Part shown: piece after piece, positions 1-8,310 of the stretch
Layout of the letters: every line of letters starts with the position of its first letter
Position numbering within the stretch: the stretch's first letter is position 1
NCBI RefSeq assembly: GCF_000506985.1
Contig: NZ_KI650979.1
Span: 1,240,710-1,304,709 of the forward strand
Length of the DNA: 64,000 nucleotides
Direction: 5' to 3'
DNA from: Advenella kashmirensis W13003
GTDB lineage: Bacteria > Pseudomonadota > Gammaproteobacteria > Burkholderiales > Burkholderiaceae_B
Notes under the pieces: model-generated
The model's database searches: none
Seen by the model: only the letters and a program-made list of their open reading frames with translations
Told to the model about the DNA's origin: nothing
Position numbers and translations under genes: made by a program

Positions 1-288
1 CGCACCGGTAATCATGTTCTTAACATAGTCGGCGTGGCCCGGGCAGTCAACGTGCGCGTAGTGACGGTTCGTTGTCTCGTACTCAACGTGAGCCGTGTTG
101 ATCGTGATACCACGCGCTTTTTCTTCAGGCGCCGCATCAATCTGGTCGTAGCCTTTGGCTTCGCCGCCAAACTGCTTGGACAAGACCGTTGTAATCGCCG
201 CTGTCAGCGTTGTTTTGCCATGGTCAACGTGACCAATCGTACCAACGTTTACGTGTGGTTTGGTACGTTCAAACTTACCTTTTGCCAT
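1..288 (-). CDS. tuf: Elongation factor Tu, N-terminal part (cut by window edge)
   Basis: EF-Tu delivers aminoacyl-tRNA to the ribosome as a GTP complex. The reverse strand reads [20 protein letters not shown], followed by the P-loop [10 protein letters not shown], the switch I segment [15 protein letters not shown] and the G3 motif [12 protein letters not shown]. Only the first 96 codons are inside the window; the rest lies to the left. The ATG at 286-288 follows an AGGAG ribosome binding site at normal spacing. It is the last visible gene of a tRNA-Tyr, tRNA-Gly, tRNA-Thr, tuf transcription unit, the order of the tufB operon in other proteobacteria. Assignment is certain; which tuf copy of the genome this is cannot be told. 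Confidence 0.98.
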   Translation of the reverse strand, partial: MAKGKFERTKPHVNVGTIGHVDHGKTTLTAAITTVLSKQFGGEAKGYDQIDAAPEEKARGITINTAHVEYETTNRHYAHVDCPGHADYVKNMITGA

Positions 289-334
289 TACCGACTCCTG
301 AAGATTGGGGCTGGATAAATAATTAAAACGCTCG

Positions 335-409
<75 letters not shown>

Positions 410-486
410 AAATTCTTTCTAACAACGTGTCCGGATCGTATAAAAACCTACGTACATACGATCAGAACACCGGAAACCAGGCGGGA

Positions 487-560
487 TGGAGCGGGTGAAG
501 GGAATCGAACCCTCATCATCAGCTTGGAAGGCTGTTGCACTACCATTGTGCTACACCCGC
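487..560 (-). tRNA. tRNA-Gly (anticodon TCC)
   Basis: Cloverleaf on the reverse strand: acceptor GCGGGTG with CACCCGC, anticodon loop CTTCCAA with anticodon TCC, T arm with GTTCGATT, discriminator T, CCA encoded at 487-489. It resembles glyT of the E. coli tufB operon. The outermost pair of the anticodon stem appears to be A-A, a mismatch noted as a finding. Confidence 0.96.
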
Positions 561-751
561 AGGATCCTGAAACGTTTCCTGCATTCGCAATTTGTTATTG
601 TTGAAGCGGTATTATTTTCACATACCGGTATTGCCACGGCTACTGCTAAAGCGGGAAAGTCTGCAACAGACAAAAAACTGCAAATCTGGGCAAATTCACT
701 CACTCCGGCAGCCACTGGCTAACAAAAGCCTTCACAAAGAACAAATTCGGC

Positions 752-837
752 TGGTGGTGGAGGTTGGATTCGAACCAACGTAGGCGTAAGCCAACAGATT
801 TACAGTCTGCCCCCTTTAGCCACTCGGGCACTCCACC
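752..837 (-). tRNA. tRNA-Tyr (anticodon GTA)
   Basis: Class II tRNA with a long variable arm. Acceptor GGTGGAG pairs with CTCCACC, the anticodon loop CTGTAAA gives anticodon GTA, the T loop is GTTCGAATC and CCA is encoded at 752-754. It is the first gene of the tRNA-tuf unit, directly downstream of the promoter at 851-879. The 191 bases between it and tRNA-Gly show no gene. Confidence 0.97.
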
Positions 838-850
838 AAGAGAACTACGG

Positions 851-879
851 ATTATGTAGGATTTAAGACTGGCTGTCAA
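851..879 (-). promoter_or_regulatory. Sigma-70 promoter of the tRNA-Tyr/Gly/Thr-tuf operon
   Basis: On the reverse strand a perfect TTGACA (874-879) is followed by a 17-base spacer and CATAAT (851-856). Transcription would start a few bases before tRNA-Tyr. It is the best promoter match I found in the window and suits a stable-RNA operon. Confidence 0.85.
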
Positions 880-981
880 GCGTTATTTGCAATCAACATG
901 CAGGATCCTGACATAGCCGGTCATTTTTTCAAAAGTGTCGGAAATTTGCTGCATATTGCCGCGGATTTTCGCTCCGGCGCG

Positions 982-1974
982 TCAATTTTCCAGAATATTG
1001 CCCAGGCCCTGCTTTTCCAGCAGGGAGTTCAGATGCTCCCAGCCATGAAAATCGATCAGCAGCTGGCCCTTGTCCTTGCTGCCCAGCTTCAGGCTCACCC
1101 GGGTGCCCAGATGATCCGAGAGCGCCTCTTCCAGGCGTTCCACGTCCCGGCTGACCGCTTTGGGTTTGGCCAGTGCCTTGCCCTGCCCTGCCTTGCCTGC
1201 CTGGTTGACAAGCTTTTCAGTCTCCCGGACAGACAATTGCCGCGCCACCACCTGATTGGCCAGAATGATCTGGGTTGCCGAATCGACGGCCAGCAAGGCC
1301 CGGGCATGACCCATATCCAGTTTGCCCTCCAGCAGGAACGTCTGGACCGGCTGGGCCAGGTTGAGCAGCCGCAGCAGATTACTGGTCAATGACCGGGAAC
1401 GCCCGATGGCCTGGGCAGCCTGTTCATGCGTGAACTGAAAGTCGTCGATCAGCCGCTTGACACCGTGTGCCTCTTCCAGCGGATTCAAGTCTTCCCGCTG
1501 AATATTCTCAATCAACGCCATGATTGCGGCATTTTCATCCGCTACCTCACGCACGAGCACGGGTACTTCCGCCAGGCCGGCCAGTTTGGCAGCCCGAAAA
1601 CGCCGCTCGCCGGCAATAATCTCGTATTTTTCCGGCTGGTCACCGGCAATCGGACGTATCAGGATGGGCTGCATGATGCCCTGGCTACGTACCGATTCCG
1701 CCAGTTCATTGAGCGCCGCATCGTCCATGTGAGTTCGCGGCTGGTATTTGCCGGCACGAATCAGGGTCAGAGGCACGCTGGTAGGCAGTTCAACCCCCTT
1801 CTTTTCATCGCGGGACAAATCTTCAATGACATTGATGTCATTGCCCAGCAAGGCGGACAGACCGCGGCCCAGCCCTTTGGCTTTCTTTGCCGCAGCAGGC
1901 GCTGCACGGGTGGCCGATTTTGTGGTGGTTTTGGCTGCCGTTTTGCGGGCTGTTTTTGATGACGCTGTTGCCAT
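982..1974 (-). CDS. parB: Chromosome partitioning protein ParB
   Basis: ParB binds parS sites near the origin and spreads as a CTP-dependent clamp to organise the origin for segregation with ParA. The 330-residue protein opens with an Ala/Lys-rich tail, followed by a ParB/Srx domain with GERRFRAA (about residues 122-129) and ENIQREDLNPLEEA. A helix-turn-helix follows (THEQAAQAIGRSRSLTSNLLRLL), then a C-terminal dimerisation domain. The gene starts 8 bases after parA, so the two are co-transcribed. Three matching parS sites lie at 3691, 5684 and 5764. High-confidence family call. Confidence 0.96.
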   Translation of the reverse strand: MATASSKTARKTAAKTTTKSATRAAPAAAKKAKGLGRGLSALLGNDINVIEDLSRDEKKGVELPTSVPLTLIRAGKYQPRTHMDDAALNELAESVRSQGIMQPILIRPIAGDQPEKYEIIAGERRFRAAKLAGLAEVPVLVREVADENAAIMALIENIQREDLNPLEEAHGVKRLIDDFQFTHEQAAQAIGRSRSLTSNLLRLLNLAQPVQTFLLEGKLDMGHARALLAVDSATQIILANQVVARQLSVRETEKLVNQAGKAGQGKALAKPKAVSRDVERLEEALSDHLGTRVSLKLGSKDKGQLLIDFHGWEHLNSLLEKQGLGNILEN

Positions 1975-1982
1975 GATTTCCT

Positions 1983-2783
1983 CTATTGTTCCTTATCCAT
2001 TGCTTTGACGCGCTTGATGACTTCGGCACCAAACTCCCGGTAGGCTTTTGCGCCCCTGGACGACTTGTCGTACAGGATGCCGGGAACGCCATGACTGGGC
2101 GCTTCAGCCAGTCTGACGTTGCGCGGCACCACCGACTTGAACACGTTATCGCCAAAATGCTCAAGTAATTGCTCCGACACCTGCTGTTGCAGGGTCACGC
2201 GGGCATCAAACATGACACGCAACAAACCGATCATCTTTAAATTCGGATTAATGTTCTTGTGAACCCGCTTGATGGTGTTGACCAGATCCGATAAACCTTC
2301 CAGCGCGAAATACTCGCACTGCATGGGAATAATCACACCATGAGAGCAGGCCAGCCCGTTGAGCGTGAGCAGCGATAATGTCGGCGGGCAGTCTATCAGG
2401 ACAAAATCATAGTCCTGCGCCACTTCGCCAATCGCATCTTTCAGGCGATGCTCCCGGCTTTCCATCTCAAACAAATCGAAATCGGCACCGGACAGTTCGC
2501 GGTTGCCAGGCAAGACATCGTACCCGCCCGCCTCTGCACGTACCCGCACGTCACGGATATTGGCCTGGCCAATAAGCACCTGATAAATGTTTAAGCTTAA
2601 ACTATTTTTATCAATGCCGCTGCCCATGGTCGCATTGCCTTGCGGATCCAGATCAACCAGCAGCACCCGTTTCTTGTGCTGTGCCAGGCTGGCAGCCAGA
2701 TTAATTGCGGTGGTTGTTTTACCCACCCCTCCCTTCTGATTTGCGATACAGAATGTACGGGGTAATTTTATTTCATTTGTCAT
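1983..2783 (-). CDS. parA: Chromosome partitioning ATPase ParA (Soj)
   Basis: A deviant Walker-type ATPase of 266 residues that drives origin segregation with ParB. Visible motifs are the deviant Walker [16 protein letters not shown] near residue 16, the switch segment [10 protein letters not shown] and the Walker B-like [15 protein letters not shown]. No N-terminal DNA-binding extension is present, so this is the short chromosomal type rather than a plasmid ParA. It overlaps the 3' end of rsmG by 11 bases and precedes parB by 8, indicating a tightly coupled mnmG-rsmG-parA-parB transcription block. Confidence 0.96.
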   Translation of the reverse strand: MTNEIKLPRTFCIANQKGGVGKTTTAINLAASLAQHKKRVLLVDLDPQGNATMGSGIDKNSLSLNIYQVLIGQANIRDVRVRAEAGGYDVLPGNRELSGADFDLFEMESREHRLKDAIGEVAQDYDFVLIDCPPTLSLLTLNGLACSHGVIIPMQCEYFALEGLSDLVNTIKRVHKNINPNLKMIGLLRVMFDARVTLQQQVSEQLLEHFGDNVFKSVVPRNVRLAEAPSHGVPGILYDKSSRGAKAYREFGAEVIKRVKAMDKEQ

Positions 2784-3462
2784 ATTTTCCTACTTGCTGC
2801 AACCATACAAGACAACGCTCTGCATCCAGCTCCGGTACGTTCAGTTTCTGAACCCGGCTCACTGTCCACTCGCCCTTTTGCTCCAGCTGCGACACCTCTT
2901 CAGATGCCAGCCGCCCTTTCATTGCTACCAGATGACCCTGCTCGCCGACATGCCTGCCAGACCAGTCGCTGAAATCGACAAGTGAGGCAAAAGCGCGTGA
3001 GATAACCAGATCGGCATTAGCCGGTGCCTTGCGTTCAATACGGATATGTTCGGAGACCAGATTCGGCAATCGAAGCACACTCGCAGCCTGCCTGATGAAT
3101 GCCGTCTTTTTTTCCACCGCATCAATGCAACACACCTGCCAGTCAGGTCTCATTATAGCCATGACTGCCCCCGGCAGGCCACCACCCGAGCCCACATCCA
3201 GCACAGAAATTTGCTTCCCCTGGTCAAATAGATCATCCAGCGGAGCAATAACTGACAGGCTATCGAAAATATGCTGAACCAACACTTTTTCGGGATCACG
3301 CAAGGCGGTCAGATTGTAAACCTTATTCCATTTCAGCAACTGTTCCTGATATGAGTTCAGCTGCTGCGCCTGCACGTCACTGATGGTCAGACCCAGGGAC
3401 CTGGCTGCTGCCATAATGCGCATCTGTGGCGCTACTGCGTCGTTACCTTCCTTCATGCTCAT
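2773..3462 (-). CDS. rsmG: 16S rRNA m7G527 methyltransferase RsmG (GidB)
   Basis: SAM-dependent methyltransferase that makes 7-methylguanosine at position 527 of 16S rRNA; loss gives low-level streptomycin resistance in many bacteria. The 229-residue protein carries the family signatures [21 protein letters not shown] and the SAM-binding loop [11 protein letters not shown], then [11 protein letters not shown]. The ATG at 3462 and a second in-frame Met two codons later are both possible starts. It lies downstream of mnmG (250-base spacer) and overlaps parA, the classical gid-par order. Confidence 0.95.
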   Translation of the reverse strand: MSMKEGNDAVAPQMRIMAAARSLGLTISDVQAQQLNSYQEQLLKWNKVYNLTALRDPEKVLVQHIFDSLSVIAPLDDLFDQGKQISVLDVGSGGGLPGAVMAIMRPDWQVCCIDAVEKKTAFIRQAASVLRLPNLVSEHIRIERKAPANADLVISRAFASLVDFSDWSGRHVGEQGHLVAMKGRLASEEVSQLEQKGEWTVSRVQKLNVPELDAERCLVWLQQVGKYDK

Positions 3463-3537
3463 TTAATCAATCCGATCATTCGAAGCCACTGCTGCCTCTT
3501 CATCCTGTTTGCTCCCTTAACCTTTGCGCGTCTATCT

Positions 3538-3625
3538 CGAATGTTCATATTCTGGATGCTCGCATCTTGAATGGTTCACGCTCCGAATATGCCGACACAA
3601 ATGTACCTGTCCGAATGTTCTCATT
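3538..3625. repeat. Degenerate short repeats in the mnmG-rsmG spacer
   Basis: The spacer contains several imperfect units of about 12-16 bases built around GAATGTTC, exact twice, with diverged forms such as GGATGCTC, GAATGGTTC and GAATATGCC between. No protein or RNA gene is evident. The role is unknown; the units may be decayed tandem duplications. Confidence 0.35.
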
Positions 3626-3690
3626 CCGGTAAGCCATTCAGGTTGGCTAAATCAGACCACCTGAAAATACTGACGCGCACTTAAATTTAA

Positions 3691-3706
3691 TGTTCCACGT
3701 GGAACA
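3691..3706. promoter_or_regulatory. parS site 1 (ParB binding)
   Basis: The sequence TGTTCCACGTGGAACA is a perfect 16-base palindrome within an 18-base palindrome. It differs from the B. subtilis parS consensus only at the symmetric positions flanking CACGTG, the common proteobacterial variant. It lies 7 bases beyond the mnmG stop codon. Confidence 0.92.
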
Positions 3707-3712
3707 TCCCAT

Positions 3713-5653
3713 CTAGTGTTCGCTCACAGCCATACCTGGTTTGCGTAACGTTTTCGCTGACAACTGCATCCGTTTCAGATGAATAAGCAGAATGGAAATG
3801 GCTGCGGGAGTCACACCGGAAATACGGCGCGCCTGCCCAACCGTTTCGGGTCGCGCATCTTTGAGTTTCTGTCGAACTTCAAAGGACAGACTGCTCACAG
3901 AATCATAATCCAGCTCGGCCGGAATTTTCTGCTCTTCCAGATGGCTTTGTCGACGGACTTCTTCTTGCTGCCGGGCTATATATCCAGCGTACTTAACCTG
4001 AATCTCGACCTGTTCTTTCACTGCCCCATTCAATGGCTGATCGGAAGCCAAACGGGTTCCGTCTGCCGTCTGTGCATTCATCAGTCCTTCATAGGTTACC
4101 GAAGGACGTTTGAGCAAGTCTGCCAGCGAATAATCCCGTTCGATCACATTCCCCAGCAATTGCTCTGACAACGCTGGACTGAACGTGCGCGGAGACACCC
4201 GCGTGCCGGTCAGGCGCGCAACCTCCTGCTCGACCGCATCACGTTTACGACTGAACGCATCCCAGCGTTCATTATTGACCAGCCCCAGTTGGCGCCCTAC
4301 TTCGGTCAAACGAAAATCAGCATTATCTTCACGCAGACTCAAACGGTATTCTGCCCGTGAAGTGAACATACGATAGGGTTCCGTAACGCCACGTGTCACC
4401 AGGTCATCCACAAGCACACCCAAGTACGCTTCGTCACGCTTGGGCGTCCAGGGATCCAGATTCCGGGCTTGCCGGGAAGCATTCAGACCAGCAAGCAGGC
4501 CCTGCGCGGCAGCCTCTTCATAGCCTGTTGTCCCGTTAATTTGCCCAGCAAAAAACAGACCCGAAATAACCTTTGTTTCCAGACTGCGTTTCAGTCCACG
4601 TGGATCAAAGTAGTCATATTCGATTGCATAACCCGGACGCAACACATGTGCGTTTTCCAATCCAGGCAGCGTGTGAATCAAATTCAATTGAACATCGAAT
4701 GGCAGACTGGTTGAAATCCCGTTAGGGTAAATTTCATTGGTTAACAGCCCTTCTGGCTCCAGAAATATCTGATGAGAATCCTTATCTGCGAATCGATTGA
4801 TTTTGTCTTCTATTGAAGGACAATATCGAGGACCAACGCCGTCGATCACCCCCGTGTATAAGGGCGACCGGTCCAGACCTTGGCGAATAATATCGTGCGT
4901 CTGGTTATTGGTATGTGTAATCCAGCAGGAAACCTGACGCGGATGCATATCAGCAGAGCCAAGATAGGAAAACACGGGAACGGGATCCGTATCGCCGGGC
5001 TGTTCTTCAAGTTTGCTGAAATCAATGCTTCGTGCGTCAATACGCGGTGGCGTACCTGTTTTGAGCCGCCCTTGTGGCAACTTCATCTCTTTCAGGCGCT
5101 GCCCAAGGCTAATTGCCGGCGGATCCCCTGCTCTACCCGCAGAATAATTATTCAGACCGACGTGAATCAGACCATTCAGAAACGTTCCCGCAGTCAGAAC
5201 CACAGTTTTGGAGCGAAAGATAATTCCAATCTGAGTCTTTGCACCGACAACACGATCGCCTTCCAGAATAAGATCATCTACTGCCTGCTGAAAAAGCCAG
5301 AGATTTTCCTGGTTTTCCAATCTTGAACGTATGGCCTGCTTATACAACAGTCTATCGGCCTGAACGCGTGTTGCACGCACTGCAGGACCTTTTGAACTAT
5401 TAAGCATTCTGAACTGAATCCCGCCCTCATCTGCTGCAATAGCCATTGCCCCACCGAGCGCATCGATCTCCTTAACCAAATGCCCTTTTCCAATGCCCCC
5501 GATCGAGGGATTGCAGGACATCTGTCCCAAGGTTTCAATATTATGAGTCAATAAAAGGGTTTTAGATCCCGAACGTGCAGCAGCTAAGGCGGCCTCGGTA
5601 CCAGCGTGGCCACCACCAACAACTATGACGTCAAATTCGTCTGGGTAGTTCAT
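3713..5653 (-). CDS. mnmG: tRNA uridine 5-carboxymethylaminomethyl modification enzyme MnmG (GidA)
   Basis: FAD-dependent partner of MnmE that installs the cmnm5 group at U34 of tRNAs for split codon boxes. The 646-residue protein starts with the dinucleotide-binding motif [19 protein letters not shown]. It contains [20 protein letters not shown], the tRNA/FAD region RVQADR and the C-terminal helical domain ([15 protein letters not shown]). Full length for the family. It is the first gene of the leftward gid-par block; its partner mnmE is on the other strand at 13097. The region upstream holds parS sites and DnaA boxes. Confidence 0.97.
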   Translation of the reverse strand: MNYPDEFDVIVVGGGHAGTEAALAAARSGSKTLLLTHNIETLGQMSCNPSIGGIGKGHLVKEIDALGGAMAIAADEGGIQFRMLNSSKGPAVRATRVQADRLLYKQAIRSRLENQENLWLFQQAVDDLILEGDRVVGAKTQIGIIFRSKTVVLTAGTFLNGLIHVGLNNYSAGRAGDPPAISLGQRLKEMKLPQGRLKTGTPPRIDARSIDFSKLEEQPGDTDPVPVFSYLGSADMHPRQVSCWITHTNNQTHDIIRQGLDRSPLYTGVIDGVGPRYCPSIEDKINRFADKDSHQIFLEPEGLLTNEIYPNGISTSLPFDVQLNLIHTLPGLENAHVLRPGYAIEYDYFDPRGLKRSLETKVISGLFFAGQINGTTGYEEAAAQGLLAGLNASRQARNLDPWTPKRDEAYLGVLVDDLVTRGVTEPYRMFTSRAEYRLSLREDNADFRLTEVGRQLGLVNNERWDAFSRKRDAVEQEVARLTGTRVSPRTFSPALSEQLLGNVIERDYSLADLLKRPSVTYEGLMNAQTADGTRLASDQPLNGAVKEQVEIQVKYAGYIARQQEEVRRQSHLEEQKIPAELDYDSVSSLSFEVRQKLKDARPETVGQARRISGVTPAAISILLIHLKRMQLSAKTLRKPGMAVSEH

Positions 5654-5683
5654 CGTGTTCTTTATGTCGTAAATATAGCGGAA

Positions 5684-5699
5684 TGTTCCACGTGGAACA
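5684..5699. promoter_or_regulatory. parS site 2 (ParB binding)
   Basis: Identical TGTTCCACGTGGAACA core, extended to a perfect 20-base palindrome (5682-5701). It lies 30 bases upstream of the mnmG start, between mnmG and the candidate origin. Confidence 0.92.
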
Positions 5700-5763
5700 T
5701 TTAAAAGATTTAAGGATGAATGTTATTGTAATCAGAAGAACGAACAAAAAACATTCAATAATT

Positions 5764-5779
5764 TGTTCCACGTGGAACA
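5764..5779. promoter_or_regulatory. parS site 3 (ParB binding)
   Basis: Third identical core, extended to a perfect 22-base palindrome (5761-5782). Its last base overlaps the first base of a consensus DnaA box (5782-5790), so ParB and DnaA could interact or compete there. Confidence 0.92.
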
Positions 5780-5781
5780 AA

Positions 5782-5891
5782 TGTGGATAAGTATGTTGAT
5801 AACAAGGGTATATGCAGTGGATATATAGGTATTATTTGTGCATAAGATTACCAACATTCAGGCATAATAAGGATTATAGCCCTGTTGATAA
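5782..5891. other. Candidate oriC, left part: cluster of four DnaA boxes
   Basis: Four DnaA-box-like 9-mers lie in the same orientation within 110 bases: TGTGGATAA at 5782 (perfect consensus on the minus strand), TGTTGATAA at 5794 (one mismatch), TGTGCATAA at 5837 (perfect) and TGTTGATAA at 5883 (one mismatch). The stretch is AT-rich, lies between divergent genes and adjoins two parS sites. In E. coli and reportedly Bordetella the origin also lies beside mnmG. Inference from sequence only. Confidence 0.6.
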
Positions 5892-5917
5892 AATTAATAC
5901 AGTACGAGACGCAAAAA

Positions 5918-7093
5918 GTGATTACACGTATTTCTTCGAAACTTCCAGCAGTTGGAACCACAATTTTCACCGTAATGAGCAAAATGGCCGCCGATTTCAA
6001 GGCCATAAACCTGGGTCAGGGCTTTCCGGACTTTGAACCAGACCCAAAACTGGTTGAACTGGTAACTCAGGCCATGAAAACCGGGCACAACCAATATCCC
6101 TATATGCCAGGCGATCAGGTGTTGCGAAGCAATATCTCAAAAAAAGTCGAAACGCTTTACGGTCACAGATATGATGAAAACACCGAAGTCACCGTAACGA
6201 GCGGGGCAACGGAAGCGCTGATGGCAACAATTATTGCCGTTGTTAACCCTGGCGACGAAGTCATTGTGCTTGAACCATGCTACGACTCGTATGTTCCCGC
6301 GATTCGACTGGCGGGGGGAATTCCGGTTTTTGTCCCGCTAACACCGCCGGACCAAGAAAATAATACCTATCGGGTGGACTGGGACAGGGTAGGGGAGGCT
6401 ATCACTCCCAAAACCAGATTAATGATGCTGAATTTTCCGCACAATCCTACGGGGATCACGCTTAAAAGCGAAGATCTGGATGCGCTGGAAACCATAGTAA
6501 ACAATACAGAGGTTTTGCTGCTGGCAGACGAGGTCTATGAACACATTGTTTTTGATGCCAAACCGTTTTTAAGTCTGTGTACCCGTCCAGCTTTGGCTGC
6601 CAGAACTTTTCTGATTTCGTCCTTTGGTAAAACCTACCATACCACTGGTTGGAAGATGGGATATTGCTGCGCGCCAGCAAACCTGACCACCGAGTTACGC
6701 AAAGTGCATCAATTTATGGTTTTTACCGTAAGTTCTCCTATGCAAGTTGCGCTCGGTATTTATATGGCGGATGCCTCAACATATTTGACCCTGCCATCTT
6801 TTTATCAGGAAAAACACGATTTCCTCTATGAAGGTTTGAAACAGACACGTTTCAAACCCATACGCAGCCAGGGTACTTTCTTCCTTTTGGCAGACTATTC
6901 AGCCATTTCCAAAGAAAAGGAGCTTGATTTTGCGAAGTGGCTGACTCAGGAGAAAAAAGTGACCTTGATTCCCGTCTCTGCTTTTTACCGAAGTCCGGAA
7001 GAGGATGCTTCAAACCATAACTTGGTTCGATTCTGTTTTGCCAAGAAAGAGGAAACCCTGGAGCAGGCTTTATCGGTGCTCAAGCACCTCTAG
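5918..7093 (+). CDS. PLP-dependent aminotransferase, methionine aminotransferase (YbdL)-like
   Basis: Fold-type I aminotransferase related to E. coli YbdL, which transaminates methionine and aromatic amino acids with 2-oxo acids. Seen motifs: SKLPAVGTTIFTVMS and INLGQGFPDF at the N-terminus, NQYPYMPG, VTSGATEALMATI, LNFPHNPTG, LADEVYEHIVFD, and the PLP lysine segment SSFGKTYHTTGWKMGY. I chose the GTG at 5918, giving 391 residues. An in-frame TTG at 5885 would add 11 residues but sits inside a DnaA box and no good ribosome binding site supports it. The gene is flanked on both sides by DnaA boxes. The precise substrate is unproven. Confidence 0.88.
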   Translation: MITRISSKLPAVGTTIFTVMSKMAADFKAINLGQGFPDFEPDPKLVELVTQAMKTGHNQYPYMPGDQVLRSNISKKVETLYGHRYDENTEVTVTSGATEALMATIIAVVNPGDEVIVLEPCYDSYVPAIRLAGGIPVFVPLTPPDQENNTYRVDWDRVGEAITPKTRLMMLNFPHNPTGITLKSEDLDALETIVNNTEVLLLADEVYEHIVFDAKPFLSLCTRPALAARTFLISSFGKTYHTTGWKMGYCCAPANLTTELRKVHQFMVFTVSSPMQVALGIYMADASTYLTLPSFYQEKHDFLYEGLKQTRFKPIRSQGTFFLLADYSAISKEKELDFAKWLTQEKKVTLIPVSAFYRSPEEDASNHNLVRFCFAKKEETLEQALSVLKHL

Positions 7094-7138
7094 TTATTAA
7101 TCTTTTTGAATATATAACAGATTAAGAGATAGATACTC

Positions 7139-7430
7139 TGTGAATATGTTGAAACTGCCAATTTTGAAAATATATTCAATGACTTAGCGTGCATTTTGCT
7201 TGGTGAAGACCGTGCTTTTGAACGGTGTACAAAAATGAACAACTTTGGCGTCTGAGCATAACCGAGGGTTTATCAAGTTTTGATACATAAGTTATGCACA
7301 ATGGACACCCCAGAGCTTATCCACAGGGCAAAAACACGCTAATGTCGCGTTTTCAAGGAGTAAAAGCGGTTGTGAAAGGGCGATTTTTTCGGATTTTTTG
7401 AAGGGTTTTTAGTGTTTTTTGAATCAATGC
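7139..7430. other. Candidate oriC, right part: DnaA boxes and phased T-tracts
   Basis: This lies in the 681-base gene-free stretch 7094-7774. It holds TTATGCACA (7292-7300) and TTATCCACA (7317-7325), both perfect DnaA boxes on the plus strand, and a near match TGTGAATAT at 7139. They are followed by four T-runs starting at 7384, 7394, 7406 and 7415, about one helical turn apart, as expected for curved or easily unwound DNA. With the box cluster at 5782 this suggests a two-part origin around the aminotransferase gene. The remainder of the stretch shows no ORF or RNA gene I recognise. Confidence 0.5.
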
Positions 7431-7774
7431 CAGGCCAAAATTTCTGTACTCTGATAAGAGCGGGCGGGTATGCAGGGAAGGGCAGTTGTTTCAGAAAAGG
7501 GGAATGCACGAATCATTTCTGGTCACAAGCCAGCTGGTGGTGCACAAAAAGCGGATTCAAAACGGCTTAAAAATAGACCCTGGTTAATGTCAGAAAGCGG
7601 GTCGTTTGGTTAAAATCACAGCCGCAAGCAGCCTTAATCACGTACCCGGGCAATCCTGCTTATAATCCATGGTAATCATTCAAGGCGGCGGTTATACCGC
7701 AACGCAGCATCCCGGCGATGGTGCGAGCCACAGACATCCAACCCGTTTTAGATTAATTCGATACAGGAGTCACC

Positions 7775-8194
7775 ATGGCCTACAACAGTCAGAACATCTT
7801 TGCGAAAATTCTCCGGGGCGAGGCGCCATCCTTCAAAGTGTATGAAGACGAACATACCTTTGTGATGATGGATATCATGCCGCAGACGAAGGGGCATCTT
7901 CTGATTCTGACCAAGGAGGAGGCTGAAACCTTGCTGGATCTGTCCGTGGAAGGCGCTCAGGCTTGCGTGGCAACAGCAAAAAAAATCGCGCCAGCGCTGC
8001 TGGAAGTCACTAACGCGGACGGCTTTGTTATGTCGCAATTTAACAATGAGGTTGCGGGTCAGACTGTCTATCACGTGCATTTCCATCTGGTTCCCCGCTA
8101 TGCTGGACAGAAAGTCGAGCGGCACAGTGCAGTTAAGGGGAATATGGACGAAATCGCCGAACTTGGCCGTCAGATCGCAGCAGCAATCAAGTAA
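7775..8194 (+). CDS. HIT-family nucleotide hydrolase/transferase
   Basis: A 139-residue histidine-triad protein. It has the N-terminal family signature IFAKILRGEAPSFKVYEDE and the catalytic triad VYHVHFHLVPR (His-x-His-x-His), whose central histidine would form a covalent nucleotidyl intermediate. The length is standard for Hint-type phosphoramidate hydrolases. An AGGAG site precedes the ATG, and a TATAAT hexamer lies at 7661 without a convincing -35. It converges with the MFS gene downstream. The physiological substrate cannot be told. Confidence 0.92.
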   Translation: MAYNSQNIFAKILRGEAPSFKVYEDEHTFVMMDIMPQTKGHLLILTKEEAETLLDLSVEGAQACVATAKKIAPALLEVTNADGFVMSQFNNEVAGQTVYHVHFHLVPRYAGQKVERHSAVKGNMDEIAELGRQIAAAIK

Positions 8195-8310
8195 ATAGAT
8201 AAATAATCAGAGAGGCGGGCAGAGCTGCATTTGACCGCCTATTGTCCCACGTGACAACAGGACTTGCCCCTGGCAACGGCGGCTCGGGGAAGCGTTCTTT
8301 TACCCCGCTA

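Noticed and set aside
5885-5917. TTG start extending the aminotransferase by 11 residues
   Set aside because: The TTG lies inside a DnaA-box-like sequence, has no ribosome binding site, and conserved homology begins after the GTG at 5918.
8240-8258. parS-like CACGTG sequence after the HIT gene
   Set aside because: Around CACGTG the arms do not match the parS consensus or each other (mismatches right next to the core).
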